Assembly (NCBI RefSeq): GCF_030604785.1 | Contig: NZ_JAUVVF010000005.1 | Span: forward strand, 62,001-126,000 | DNA length: 64,000 bases | Source of the DNA: Paracoccus sp. (in: a-proteobacteria) | GTDB lineage: Bacteria > Pseudomonadota > Alphaproteobacteria > Rhodobacterales > Rhodobacteraceae | Reading direction: 5' to 3' | Part shown: positions 20,833 through 31,547 of the stretch, piece after piece | How positions within the stretch are numbered: the stretch's first letter is position 1 | Layout of the letters: each line of letters opens with the position of its first letter | Notes under the pieces: model-generated | What the model was told of the DNA's origin: nothing | The model's input: only the letters and a program-made list of their open reading frames with translations | Databases searched by the model: none | Position numbers and translations under genes: made by a program

Positions 20833-21060
20833 ATGGACAACAAGATCGCATTCACCGCCAACCGTCTTTCCAACACGGTCTATATCCGCAAGATCGCGAC
20901 CGAGACCCTGCCGCAGGAAATCCGTAGCCAACTTCCCGGCGTGGACGCCATGTATGCCGTCCATGACACGGATGGCGAAAGGCTGGCCCTCGTGCAGCAG
21001 CGCAGCCTCGCCTTCATGCTGGCGCGCCAGAACGAATTGACGCCGGTCAGCGTCCACTAG
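20833..21060 (+). CDS. DUF1150 family protein
   Basis: VYIRKIATETLPQEIRSQLPGVDAMYAVHDTDGERLALVQQRSLAFMLARQNELTPVSVH; 10 bp after hsp20. Confidence 0.88.
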   Translation: MDNKIAFTANRLSNTVYIRKIATETLPQEIRSQLPGVDAMYAVHDTDGERLALVQQRSLAFMLARQNELTPVSVH

Positions 21061-21871
21061 CCTCGGGCGCATAGCGCATGAAGGCAAAGGCCCGCCCGTC
21101 GGGCGCCCAGCAGGGCACGTTGATGCTGCCCTGACCGCCGAACAGGCTGACGACACGGCGCCGGTTCCCCCCGTCCGGCGCCATTAGCCACAGCGCCACG
21201 TCCAGATCGCGGGGATGGCCCTCGGTGCCGGGCGGATAGGCCAGGTAAAGCACATGCCTCCCGCAGGGCGAGGGATGGGGAAACCAGTTCACACCATCAT
21301 CGCGGAAGACCGGGGCCGCCTCGCTGCCATCGGCGCGCATCCGCCAGATCTGGGCATGGCCCGTCTCGTCCGAATTGAACCAGATGAAGCCGCCACAGGC
21401 CGAAAAATCCGGCCCGTCATGATGCGCCATGCCCGGCGTCAGCACGGTCTCGCGCCCCGTTTCCATGTCCAGAATTCCGATCCGCACCACCCGGTCGCTG
21501 CCCCTGACGCAGGCATAGGTCAGCCGCGCCCCATGCGCCCCGTGCCACCAGCTGGGGCGCGGCAGGCCCAGCGGCGTGGTGCGGCCGTTCTCCAGCAGAT
21601 GGATCCCCGCGCCGCTGCCGTCATGCGAGGACAGCACGATCCGGCCATCGGGCAGAAAGCCGTGATCGTTGTTGCAGCGTTCGTCCAGATCCATCGGGAT
21701 CGGCTCCAGCCCCGACGCATCCGCGCGCCACAGCCGCCCCTCGCCATTGACCAGGAACCACCCGTCGGGGTGCCAGTTCGGCGCCTCGATCAGGCGCGGC
21801 GTGCGCAGGATCACCCGGCAGGTGCCGCTGGCCAGATCATAGACCTCAAGCGATGAACGCCAACCCGCCAT
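21047..21871 (-). CDS. TolB-like/PD40 beta-propeller protein
   Basis: Repeats such as SACGGFIWFNSDETGHAQIWRMRADGSEA and CWAPDGRAFAFMRY; downstream end overlaps the DUF1150 3' end. Confidence 0.8.
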   Translation of the reverse strand: MAGWRSSLEVYDLASGTCRVILRTPRLIEAPNWHPDGWFLVNGEGRLWRADASGLEPIPMDLDERCNNDHGFLPDGRIVLSSHDGSGAGIHLLENGRTTPLGLPRPSWWHGAHGARLTYACVRGSDRVVRIGILDMETGRETVLTPGMAHHDGPDFSACGGFIWFNSDETGHAQIWRMRADGSEAAPVFRDDGVNWFPHPSPCGRHVLYLAYPPGTEGHPRDLDVALWLMAPDGGNRRRVVSLFGGQGSINVPCWAPDGRAFAFMRYAPEASGR

Positions 21872-21892
21872 CCCGTCCCCCCTGATGCGGAA

Positions 21893-21916
21893 CGGCCCCG
21901 CCGGGGCGGGGCCGTC
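21893..21916 (-). terminator. Strong GC hairpin downstream of sat-cysC
   Basis: ACGGCCCCGCC/GGCGGGGCCGT perfect inverted repeat between the two minus-strand genes; no T-run. Confidence 0.5.
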
Positions 21917-21935
21917 GTTCATTTCAGCCGGCCGG

Positions 21936-23645
21936 TCACTCCAGACCGATCAGACCCATGCTCTCCAGCTTCAGCAGCACCTGATGCGCGGCGCCGTCCA
22001 CATCGATATTGCTGGTGTCGATCCGCAGTTCGGGATTCGCCGGTTCCTCGTAAGGGTCCGAGATGCCGGTGAATTCCTTGATCTTGCCCTCGCGCGCCAG
22101 CTTGTAGAGGCCCTTGCGGTCACGGCGCTCGCATTCCTCGATCGGGGTGGCCACATGCACCTCGACAAAGGCGCCGCCGGCCTCGACCATCTCGCGCACG
22201 GCGCGGCGCGTCGCGGTATAGGGCGCGATGGGCGCGCAGATCGCGATGCCGCCATTCTTGGTGATCTCGGACGCGACATAGCCGATGCGCTTGATGTTGA
22301 TGTCGCGATGCTCTTTCGAGAAGCCCAGCTCGCTCGACAGATGCTTGCGGACCACGTCGCCATCCAGCAACGACACGGGCCGGCCGCCCATCTCCATCAG
22401 CTTGACCATCAGCGCGTTGGCGACGGTGGACTTGCCCGAACCCGACAGGCCGGTGAAGAACACCGTGAAGCCCTGCTTGGCGCGCGGAGGCGAGGTGCGG
22501 CGCAGCTGCGTCACGACCTCGGGGAAGCTGAACCATTCGGGGATGTCCAGCCCCTCGCGCAGGCGGCGGCGCAGTTCGGTGCCGCTGATATCCAGCACGG
22601 TGCAGCCCTCGGGAACCTCGTTGGCGGGATAATATTGCGCCTTTTCCTGCACATAGACCATGTGCTTGAAATCGACCATCTCGACGCCGATCTCGTCCTG
22701 GTGCTGCTTGAACAGCTCCTGCGCGTCATAAGGGCCGTAGAAATCGACGCCCGCGCTGTTCTTGCCGGGGCCGGCATGGTCGCGGCCGACGATGAAATGC
22801 GTGGCGCCGTGGTTCTTGCGGATCAGGCCATGCCAGACCGCCTCGCGCGGGCCGGCCATGCGCATCGCCAGGTTCAGAAGCGACAGCGTCGTGGTCGCGG
22901 CCGGATACTTGTCCAGCACCGCCTCGTAGCAGCGCACGCGGGTGAAATGGTCCACGTCGCCGGGCTTGGTCATGCCGACGACCGGGTGGATCATCAGGTT
23001 GGCCTGCGCCTCGCGGGCGGCGCGGAAGGTCAGCTCCTGATGGGCGCGGTGCAGCGGGTTGCGGGTCTGGAAGACCACGACGCGCTGCCAGTTCAGCTTC
23101 TTGAACATCGCGCGCAATTCGTTCGGCGTGTTGCGGCGGGCGCGGAAATCGTAATGCGTCGGCGCCTGCAGACCCTTGATCGGGCCGCCCAGATAGACCG
23201 GACCCGCGACATTGTGCAGGTAGTTCACGGCCGGATGGGCCAGATCGTCGGCGCCGAAGACCTTCTCGGCCTCGCGCGCCTTGTTCGGCACCCATTTGTC
23301 GGTGACGGACATGATCGCCAGGATCACGCCCTCCTGGTCGCGCAGGGCGATGTCGGTGCCCGGCTCAAGCCCTTCGGCGAATTTCTCGCTGACATCCAGC
23401 GTGATCGGCATCGGCCACAACGCGCCCGATTCGAGACGCATGTTCTCGACCACGCCGTCGTAATCGGCCTCGGTCAGAAAACCCTTCAGCGGGTTGAAGC
23501 CGCCATTCATCAGCAGCTCCAGATCGCAGATCTGGCGCGCGGTCAGGTCCCAGCTGGGCATCGCGCCCGCCTCGTCCTTCAGCGCAAGGGCGGCATCGGC
23601 CGAGACGAAAAGCTCGGGGATCGGCAAGTGGTTCGGATTGGTCAT
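21936..23645 (-). CDS. Bifunctional sulfate adenylyltransferase / adenylylsulfate kinase
   Basis: N-terminal ATP sulfurylase ([22 protein letters not shown]) fused to APS kinase ([40 protein letters not shown]). Confidence 0.96.
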   Translation of the reverse strand: MTNPNHLPIPELFVSADAALALKDEAGAMPSWDLTARQICDLELLMNGGFNPLKGFLTEADYDGVVENMRLESGALWPMPITLDVSEKFAEGLEPGTDIALRDQEGVILAIMSVTDKWVPNKAREAEKVFGADDLAHPAVNYLHNVAGPVYLGGPIKGLQAPTHYDFRARRNTPNELRAMFKKLNWQRVVVFQTRNPLHRAHQELTFRAAREAQANLMIHPVVGMTKPGDVDHFTRVRCYEAVLDKYPAATTTLSLLNLAMRMAGPREAVWHGLIRKNHGATHFIVGRDHAGPGKNSAGVDFYGPYDAQELFKQHQDEIGVEMVDFKHMVYVQEKAQYYPANEVPEGCTVLDISGTELRRRLREGLDIPEWFSFPEVVTQLRRTSPPRAKQGFTVFFTGLSGSGKSTVANALMVKLMEMGGRPVSLLDGDVVRKHLSSELGFSKEHRDINIKRIGYVASEITKNGGIAICAPIAPYTATRRAVREMVEAGGAFVEVHVATPIEECERRDRKGLYKLAREGKIKEFTGISDPYEEPANPELRIDTSNIDVDGAAHQVLLKLESMGLIGLE

Positions 23646-23857
23646 CTCTTCGACTCGGATATTGCCACGGAAAACAGCGATTGCGCGCCACCCCACGGGC
23701 CGACACGCGTCGGAATCGCTCTAGCGCGGTCGAAAGCGATATTCAACCTTGGGAAAACGCCTCGAGCCGACCTGTGGCCGCAAAGCGTCATGGCCTTGCA
23801 GGAACTTCGCCCCGTCTGGGCCGTTGATGGACAACCCACCGAAAAAGGAGGCACGCC

Positions 23858-24445
23858 ATGACCCGTGACGCCCAACCCCACGAAGCCGCCAGCCCCGCCG
23901 AACTGCGCGCCCTGTCGCGTGACGAACAGGAACTGGCCGACATGGCGCGCAACCCGGTGCTGGCCGGGCTGAGCGACCGCGAGCTTGGCGACCTGATCTC
24001 GCGCCTGCGCGAGCGCCGCAACCGCGCCCGCGACATCGGCGACCGCCAGGGCCGCGAGGCGCGCGGCAAGCAGGCCCCCGCCGGTGCGACCATCGCCAGC
24101 AGCAATCACGGCACGATCAGCAAGCACGATTTCCTGTCCGAGGCGCTGGACCGCGCGATGGACGAACGCGAGCGCCGCGGCGGAGAGCATGGCGATCCCG
24201 TCACCGAGGGCGCCCATGGCGAGGAAAGCCAGGCCGAACTGACCCGCAAGGCGCAGGCCATGGCGAACGAGGGCCGCCGCGACAGCGCGATGAAAGAGGA
24301 CGGCGCGCCGCTGCACCCCTCGGACCCCGATGCCAGCGACGGCAAGGCCGGCATGGCCGCGACCGAACGCAACACCGCTCCGTCGGGCGCGCTGGATCAC
24401 GCGGGGAACCTGCCCTCGCGCGAACGCTCGCGCACGCGCTACTGA
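23858..24445 (+). CDS. Hydrophilic, charge-rich hypothetical protein
   Basis: 195 aa ORF with a purine-rich start context (gaaaaaggaggcacgccATG); no recognised catalytic motif. Confidence 0.8.
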   Translation: MTRDAQPHEAASPAELRALSRDEQELADMARNPVLAGLSDRELGDLISRLRERRNRARDIGDRQGREARGKQAPAGATIASSNHGTISKHDFLSEALDRAMDERERRGGEHGDPVTEGAHGEESQAELTRKAQAMANEGRRDSAMKEDGAPLHPSDPDASDGKAGMAATERNTAPSGALDHAGNLPSRERSRTRY

Positions 24446-24452
24446 TCCGGGC

Positions 24453-25091
24453 CTATCCCGCACCGGCCGCCTCGGCGGCCTGATGCCGCCGCCGGATCTC
24501 GGCGGCGGCGTCGTCATAGAGAAATGGCAGGAACGCATAGCGCCGCCCGCGCGTGACCGGATCGACCTGATGCAGCAGGCTGCACGAAAAGACGATCCCC
24601 GCGCCGGGCGGCGCCCTGAACCGCTCGTCCGAGAATTCCGGAAAGCTCAGCGCGCCCCCCTCGAAATCGCCGCCCAGATTGACCGACAGCGCAAAGCGCC
24701 GATGCGCGGTGCCCGGCGTCGTGTTGTCGCGATGGGCGCGGAAATGCCCGCCCTCGGCCGCGTCGTAGCAGGCGACCAGATAACGCTCCATCCGCGTGAC
24801 GGGGAAATGATGGCAGGCGCGGATCGCCGGCACCACGCGCGCGACGATGCGCGACTGGATCGTGGCGATCATCGCCGGATCGCTCACCACATGGTCGCGC
24901 CGCACCTTGTGCGCCGGATCGTGGCGCCCCACCGTGCGCCCGTCCTCGACCACCATGAAGCCCGACATCTCGCCCCCCGCCGCGTCATAGGCGGCGATCA
25001 GCGCGGCGCACAGGGCGGGCTCGAACAGATCGGGCAGGATCAGGACCGGAGCCCTGACCCCCAGGCGATGGGGCGTTGCGGCATTCGTCAT
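24453..25091 (-). CDS. 2OG-Fe(II) oxygenase (prolyl 4-hydroxylase-like)
   Basis: HFRAHRDNTTPGTAHRRFALSVNLGGDFEGGAL; HxD...H arrangement. Confidence 0.88.
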   Translation of the reverse strand: MTNAATPHRLGVRAPVLILPDLFEPALCAALIAAYDAAGGEMSGFMVVEDGRTVGRHDPAHKVRRDHVVSDPAMIATIQSRIVARVVPAIRACHHFPVTRMERYLVACYDAAEGGHFRAHRDNTTPGTAHRRFALSVNLGGDFEGGALSFPEFSDERFRAPPGAGIVFSCSLLHQVDPVTRGRRYAFLPFLYDDAAAEIRRRHQAAEAAGAG

Positions 25092-25156
25092 CCCCGCATT
25101 CTAGGCGCCTGAACGCCCGGATCCCAAGCCCCAAACGCGGACGAGTTTAACGATCC

Positions 25157-26787
<1,631 letters not shown>

Positions 26788-26818
26788 GGCCGACAGCCCG
26801 CAACAGCGTTCGCAAGCG

Positions 26819-26873
26819 GTGCACGTCCGGTGCACGCCCCGTGCCCCTGCCGTGCACGCACCGTGCGGCACTT
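26819..26873. repeat. 11-bp-period tandem array, consensus GTGCACGCCCC
   Basis: GTGC begins at 26819, 26830, 26841, 26852 and 26863, exactly 11 bp apart. Confidence 0.85.
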
Positions 26874-26876
26874 TTT
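26854..26876 (+). terminator. Possible intrinsic terminator of the lrp gene inside the 11-bp array
   Basis: GCACG-CAC-CGTGC hairpin, then GGCAC and TTTTT. Confidence 0.45.
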
Positions 26877-26959
26877 CCGGCAATTGCTGGCATTTTCCGC
26901 CCCGGCCTGCGCCAGCCCGTTGCGCGGTGCCGCCATGCAACGCCCGCAGGCGTTGCGCG

Positions 26960-27724
26960 TCACAGGGCGATGGCGCTGATCAGGCGGCCGTAATCGGCCT
27001 GCCCCTCATGCGTGGCGCGGCGATAGCTGAAGAAGCGGTCGGGATCGGCATAGGTGCAATGGCGCGACCATTCCGCCTCGACCCCGGCCTCGCGCAGGCG
27101 CTTCAGGCCGAAGCCCGGCAGGTCAAAATGCGGGCTTCCCTTGGGGCCGCCGCTGAAGAAACGTTCCGATTCAGGGTCTTCGGCCAGGAACTCGTCCATG
27201 AACGCGTCGCCCACCTCGTAATTGCGCTGGCTGATCGTGGGGCCGATCACCGCGCGGATTTCGGTCGCGCCCAGATCGCGCATCGCCGCGACCGTCGCCT
27301 CGATCACGCCCGCCAATGCGCCGCGCCAGCCCGCATGGCAGGCCCCCACCACGCCCGCCGCCGGATCGGCCAGCAGGATCGGCTGGCAATCGGCGGTCAG
27401 CACCGCGATGGCCACGTCGCGCCGCGCCGTGACCAGACCGTCCGCGTTGATTTCCTTGACACTTTCCAGATCGTCGTCCGGCGCCAGCGTCACCACATCG
27501 GCGGAATGAACCTGCTTCACCGTGGCCAGACAGGCGGGCTCGACCCCCATCGCCACGGCCACGCGGGCGCGGTTGACCTGGACCATGTCGCTCTGATCGC
27601 TGGATCTCCGCCCGCAATTCAGCCCCGAGAACAGCCCCGACGAGGCGCCCCCCTTGCGCGTGAAAAAGCCGTGCCGGACCGGCGACAGCAGCGGATGGGT
27701 CAGGATCTCAAGCGTCGTCTGCAT
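26960..27724 (-). CDS. pgeF: Peptidoglycan editing factor (YfiH/laccase-domain)
   Basis: VLTADCQPILLADPAAGVVGACHAGWRGALAGV. Confidence 0.95.
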   Translation of the reverse strand: MQTTLEILTHPLLSPVRHGFFTRKGGASSGLFSGLNCGRRSSDQSDMVQVNRARVAVAMGVEPACLATVKQVHSADVVTLAPDDDLESVKEINADGLVTARRDVAIAVLTADCQPILLADPAAGVVGACHAGWRGALAGVIEATVAAMRDLGATEIRAVIGPTISQRNYEVGDAFMDEFLAEDPESERFFSGGPKGSPHFDLPGFGLKRLREAGVEAEWSRHCTYADPDRFFSYRRATHEGQADYGRLISAIAL

Positions 27725-28769
27725 GACGTGTCAGCGCCTCGAAGCCGGGGACCGGAGGCGCCCCTTTCGGCCAGATTGCAAGGGTCTTGAACAGGTGACC
27801 CATTTCACCTTCATGGGTCAAGCGCCGAAGCGCGACCATCGCCCCGGCGTCGCCCGCCTGCGCCAGACGGCGCGCCCGCGCCTCGGCGCCAAGCGCCAGC
27901 AGCCAGTCGCCCTGCCGCCCCATCCGCGAGACGACCGCCCCCGCCCGGATCGCGGCAGCGGCAAGAGGGGCAAAGTCGACATGGGCGGTCAGGTCCGCCT
28001 CGCCCGGATGGGCCAGCGGATCGTCCGGCGCATGGCCGCGCAGCGCCTGGAACGTGTCGCCGCGCCCGTCCCAGCCGCCGTAATCGACCAGGATCGCCGC
28101 CCCCCCATGGCGCGCGATATGGCGGGCGATGGCCTCGATCGCGGCGACGGCGGCGGGGCAATCCTCGACGATCTCGCCGGCGTGGCCCCTGCGCGGCAGG
28201 TCGACCACCGGCCCCAGCCCCATCGCCAGACGGCCGTCGGCGTCCAGCCCGACCATGCGTTCGCGCCAGCCTTCGCCGGTCATCTGGAACTGCCGGATCG
28301 GCAATGCGTCCAGAAATTCGTTCGCCATCAGGAACAAGGGCTTGGACGGCAGATCCTCGATCCGGTCAAGATGCAGGACCGGCCCCAGACGGTCGCGCTG
28401 GACCTGCCGCAGATGGGGCGAGGCCTCGACAAGCGCGATCTGCGCGGCCTCGGTCATGCCCGGAGCCACGCGGATCGCGCGGCGCATATCGGCCATCAGC
28501 GTGCCCCGCCCCGGCCCCGGCTCGGCCAGCAGACAGGGCGCGGGGCTGCCCTGATCCATCCAGGCCTGCGCCAAGGCAAGGCCGCAAAGCTCTCCGTAAA
28601 GCTGGTGGATTTCGGGCGCGGTGGTGAAATCGCCCGCAGCGCCAAAGGGATCGCGCGTGGCGTAATAGCCGTGGCGGCTGTCCAGCAGGCAGATCTGCAT
28701 ATAATCGGCCAGCGTGATCGGCCCGGTGGCGCGGATGCGCGCGGCGATGATCCCGGCCAGAGGCGTCAT
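27708..28769 (-). CDS. Class I SAM-dependent methyltransferase, MidA/NDUFAF7 family
   Basis: [47 protein letters not shown]...[15 protein letters not shown]. Confidence 0.92.
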   Translation of the reverse strand: MTPLAGIIAARIRATGPITLADYMQICLLDSRHGYYATRDPFGAAGDFTTAPEIHQLYGELCGLALAQAWMDQGSPAPCLLAEPGPGRGTLMADMRRAIRVAPGMTEAAQIALVEASPHLRQVQRDRLGPVLHLDRIEDLPSKPLFLMANEFLDALPIRQFQMTGEGWRERMVGLDADGRLAMGLGPVVDLPRRGHAGEIVEDCPAAVAAIEAIARHIARHGGAAILVDYGGWDGRGDTFQALRGHAPDDPLAHPGEADLTAHVDFAPLAAAAIRAGAVVSRMGRQGDWLLALGAEARARRLAQAGDAGAMVALRRLTHEGEMGHLFKTLAIWPKGAPPVPGFEALTRHADDA

Positions 28770-29656
28770 GCGCCCGGGCTGCCCACCGGCGCGCGGCGCC
28801 GCGCCTGCCAGATCAGCGCCAGCCCGATCAGGACCATCGGCAGCGACAGGACCTGCCCCATCGTCAGTCCGATCACCGGCCCGCCGATCACATGGCCAAG
28901 CGGGTTGTCGGGCGTGATGAACTGCGCGTCGGCCACGCGGAAGATCTCGACGAACATGCGCGCCAGGCCGTAGCCCGCCAGGAACACCCCGAAGGCCAGC
29001 CCCGGACGGCGCAGCCCGCCCGCGCGGACCAGCAGCAGCAGGATCAGACCCAGCAGCAGCCCCTCGAGGCCCGCCTCGTAAAGCTGGCTGGGATGGCGCG
29101 CGCAGGGTCCGATGATGCCGGGGCAGTCCTGCGCGGCGGGGCCGGGGAAGATCACGCCCCAGGGCAGGTCGGTCGGGCGGCCCCACAGTTCGGCATTGAT
29201 GAAATTCGCCACCCGGCCGAAGAAGATGCCGATCGGCGCCACGACCGCCATCGCATCCGCCAGGGGCAGGATCGGCACCCCGTTCCGCCGCGCCCACAGC
29301 CAGGATGCGACGATCACCCCGGCAAAGCCGCCGTGAAAGCTCATCCCGCCCTGCCAGACCATCGGGATCTGCGCGGGATTGGCCAGGTAATAGGCGGGGT
29401 CGTAGAACAGCACGAAGCCCAGCCTGCCGCCGACGATGACCCCAAGGATCACCCAGGTCAGCAGGTCGTCCACCCTCTCGGGCGCGCAGGGCGCCCGCCC
29501 GCCCCAGATCGCCGGGCGGCGCATCATCGACACGATCAGCCGCCAGCCCAGGATCAGGCCGACGATATAGGCCAGCGCATACCAGCGCAGCGACAGCGAC
29601 AGCCCGCCAAGGTTCAGCGTGAAGATCTCGGGGGATATCTGCGGAAAGGGGATCAT
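28766..29656 (-). CDS. lgt: Prolipoprotein diacylglyceryl transferase
   Basis: [62 protein letters not shown]. Confidence 0.97.
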   Translation of the reverse strand: MIPFPQISPEIFTLNLGGLSLSLRWYALAYIVGLILGWRLIVSMMRRPAIWGGRAPCAPERVDDLLTWVILGVIVGGRLGFVLFYDPAYYLANPAQIPMVWQGGMSFHGGFAGVIVASWLWARRNGVPILPLADAMAVVAPIGIFFGRVANFINAELWGRPTDLPWGVIFPGPAAQDCPGIIGPCARHPSQLYEAGLEGLLLGLILLLLVRAGGLRRPGLAFGVFLAGYGLARMFVEIFRVADAQFITPDNPLGHVIGGPVIGLTMGQVLSLPMVLIGLALIWQARRRAPVGSPGA

Positions 29657-29794
29657 GGGGCCTCGGGCTGGATTCTGGCGCGCACGCTATCGGCCGGACA
29701 AGCGGTGTCAACCGCAAGGCGTCCGCGAAAGCCGCATTGAACCGCGCCCCTGCCCGGACCATATAGAGGGCAAGTTCAGGATACGAGGCCAGCC

Positions 29795-30055
29795 ATGACG
29801 ACGCAGAACCGCTTTTTCGACGACATCTCGAAGCTGATGACCAATGCCATGGGCGTGGCGCAGGGCGCCCGGTCCGAAGCCGAGACCGCCATGAAGGGCT
29901 GGATCGACCGCTGGCTGGCCGAGCGCGATTTCGTCACCCGCGAGGAATTCGAGGCCGTGCGCGAAATGGCGATCAAGGCCCGCACCGAGAATGCCGAGCT
30001 GAAGGCCCGGCTGGACGCGCTGGAAAAGCCTGCGACGCCCGCTCAGGGCGCCTGA
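29795..30055 (+). CDS. ubiK: UbiK/BMFP-domain accessory factor
   Basis: TQNRFFDDISKLMTNAMGVAQGARSEAETAMKGWIDRWLAERDFVTREEFEAVREMA. Confidence 0.88.
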   Translation: MTTQNRFFDDISKLMTNAMGVAQGARSEAETAMKGWIDRWLAERDFVTREEFEAVREMAIKARTENAELKARLDALEKPATPAQGA

Positions 30056-30369
30056 TCGATCGGGGTGCGGCCGTGCAGTTCGCCTGCGCGGTCGTAAAGC
30101 AGGACCTCGCCCGTCTCGGTCACGACCACCAGCCAGTCGCGGGCAAAGGTGACGGCGGCCGGGCTTGCGCCCTCGGGCAATTGCACGCTGTCGGGCAGTT
30201 CCGGCAGGCCGGGCTGGGCCGGCTGGCCCAGACGCAGCCACAACAGCGCCACGACCGCGACCATCCCCAGCCCCATCACCAGCGCCAGCCCGGTCACCAG
30301 CGTCTTGAGAAAGCGCAGTTCGGGAACCGCTTTCGCCTCGGCCTTCCAGTCGCTATCGTCCCGTCCCAT
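30043..30369 (-). CDS. DUF6476-like small membrane protein
   Basis: One TM (FLKTLVTGLALVMGLGMVAVVALLWL) followed by a short beta-like domain; start codon overlaps the divergent rluA-type start. Confidence 0.75.
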   Translation of the reverse strand: MGRDDSDWKAEAKAVPELRFLKTLVTGLALVMGLGMVAVVALLWLRLGQPAQPGLPELPDSVQLPEGASPAAVTFARDWLVVVTETGEVLLYDRAGELHGRTPIDQAP

Positions 30370-31396
30370 GTCCATCCTTGTCGTCACGATCCCCGAGAAC
30401 CCGCCCGAACGGCTTGATAAGGCGCTTGCGCTGGCTGTGCCAGAGGAAGCCGCCCTGTCGCGGTCGCGTCTGGCCCGCCTGATCATCGAGGGCGCCGTCA
30501 CCGGCCCGTCGGGACCGGCCCGCGACGTCAAGGCGCGCGTGGCGGGCGGCGAGGAATACCGCATCGCCCTGACCGCCCCTGCCGAGGTCGAGACCCGCCC
30601 CGAGGCGATCCCGCTGAGCATCGCGCATGAGGACGATGACCTGATCGTGATCGACAAGCCTGCGGGGATGGTGGTCCATCCCGCGCCGGGCAGCCCCTCG
30701 GGCACGCTGGTCAACGCGCTGCTGGCCCATTGCGGCGAATCGCTGTCGGGGATCGGCGGCGAAAGACGGCCGGGCATCGTCCACCGGATCGACAAGGACA
30801 CGTCCGGCCTGCTGGTCGTGGCCAAATCCGACCGCGCCCATCACGGCCTTGCCGCGCAGTTCGAGGCGCACAGCGCGCGCCGCCTGTATCTGGCGCTGGC
30901 CCATGGCGTGATCGACCCTACCGATCCGCGCCTGCGCGGCACGCGCGGTGTCAGTTTCGAACCCGGCCATGTCCTGCGCATCGCCACCCATTTGGACCGC
31001 CACCCGACCGATCGCCAGAAACAGGCGGTCCATTTCGACAAGGGCCGCCACGCCATCACCCGCGCCCGGCTGATCGAGGCTTTTGGCCATCCGCCCTCGG
31101 CCATGCTGGTCGAATGCCGGCTGGAAACCGGGCGGACGCACCAGATCCGGGTGCATATGGCCCATGCCGGACTGGGGCTGATCGGCGATCCGGTCTATGG
31201 CGGGGCGCGCAAGGCCTCGGTCAGGGCGCTTGGTCCTGCGGCGGATGCGGTCTCGGCCTTCCCGCGCCAGGCGCTTCACGCCGCGCATCTGGGCTTTGTG
31301 CATCCGGTCACGGGGCAGGACATGGCCTTCGACAGCCCGCTGCCGCAGGACATGGCCGATCTTCTGGCCGCGCTGCGCGGGCAGCCCTCTGAGTGA
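30368..31396 (+). CDS. RluA family pseudouridine synthase
   Basis: RPGIVHRIDKDTSGLLVVAKSDRAHHGLAAQF and VECRLETGRTHQIRVHMAHAG. Confidence 0.95.
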   Translation: MSILVVTIPENPPERLDKALALAVPEEAALSRSRLARLIIEGAVTGPSGPARDVKARVAGGEEYRIALTAPAEVETRPEAIPLSIAHEDDDLIVIDKPAGMVVHPAPGSPSGTLVNALLAHCGESLSGIGGERRPGIVHRIDKDTSGLLVVAKSDRAHHGLAAQFEAHSARRLYLALAHGVIDPTDPRLRGTRGVSFEPGHVLRIATHLDRHPTDRQKQAVHFDKGRHAITRARLIEAFGHPPSAMLVECRLETGRTHQIRVHMAHAGLGLIGDPVYGGARKASVRALGPAADAVSAFPRQALHAAHLGFVHPVTGQDMAFDSPLPQDMADLLAALRGQPSE

Positions 31397-31413
31397 CGGC
31401 TTGACGTGCCGCC

Positions 31414-31442
31414 TTGACGTGAACGTGAGCCGATTTCGGATT
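31414..31442 (+). promoter_or_regulatory. Candidate promoter for rpoH
   Basis: TTGACG (second of two TTGACGT motifs) + 17 nt + CGGATT. Confidence 0.4.
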
Positions 31443-31547
31443 ACAAACCTGTCGAAATCACTCAATCTATCCCTGACCCGTCCCGGCCGATCGGGGAACC
31501 GATGCGTGTCCGGCGGCGTTTTTCTCGATCCTTGAAAGGCCCGAACG

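Noticed and set aside
21885-23861. 658-aa plus-strand ORF opposite sat-cysC
   Set aside because: Shadow frame; the minus strand encodes a clear ATP sulfurylase-APS kinase.
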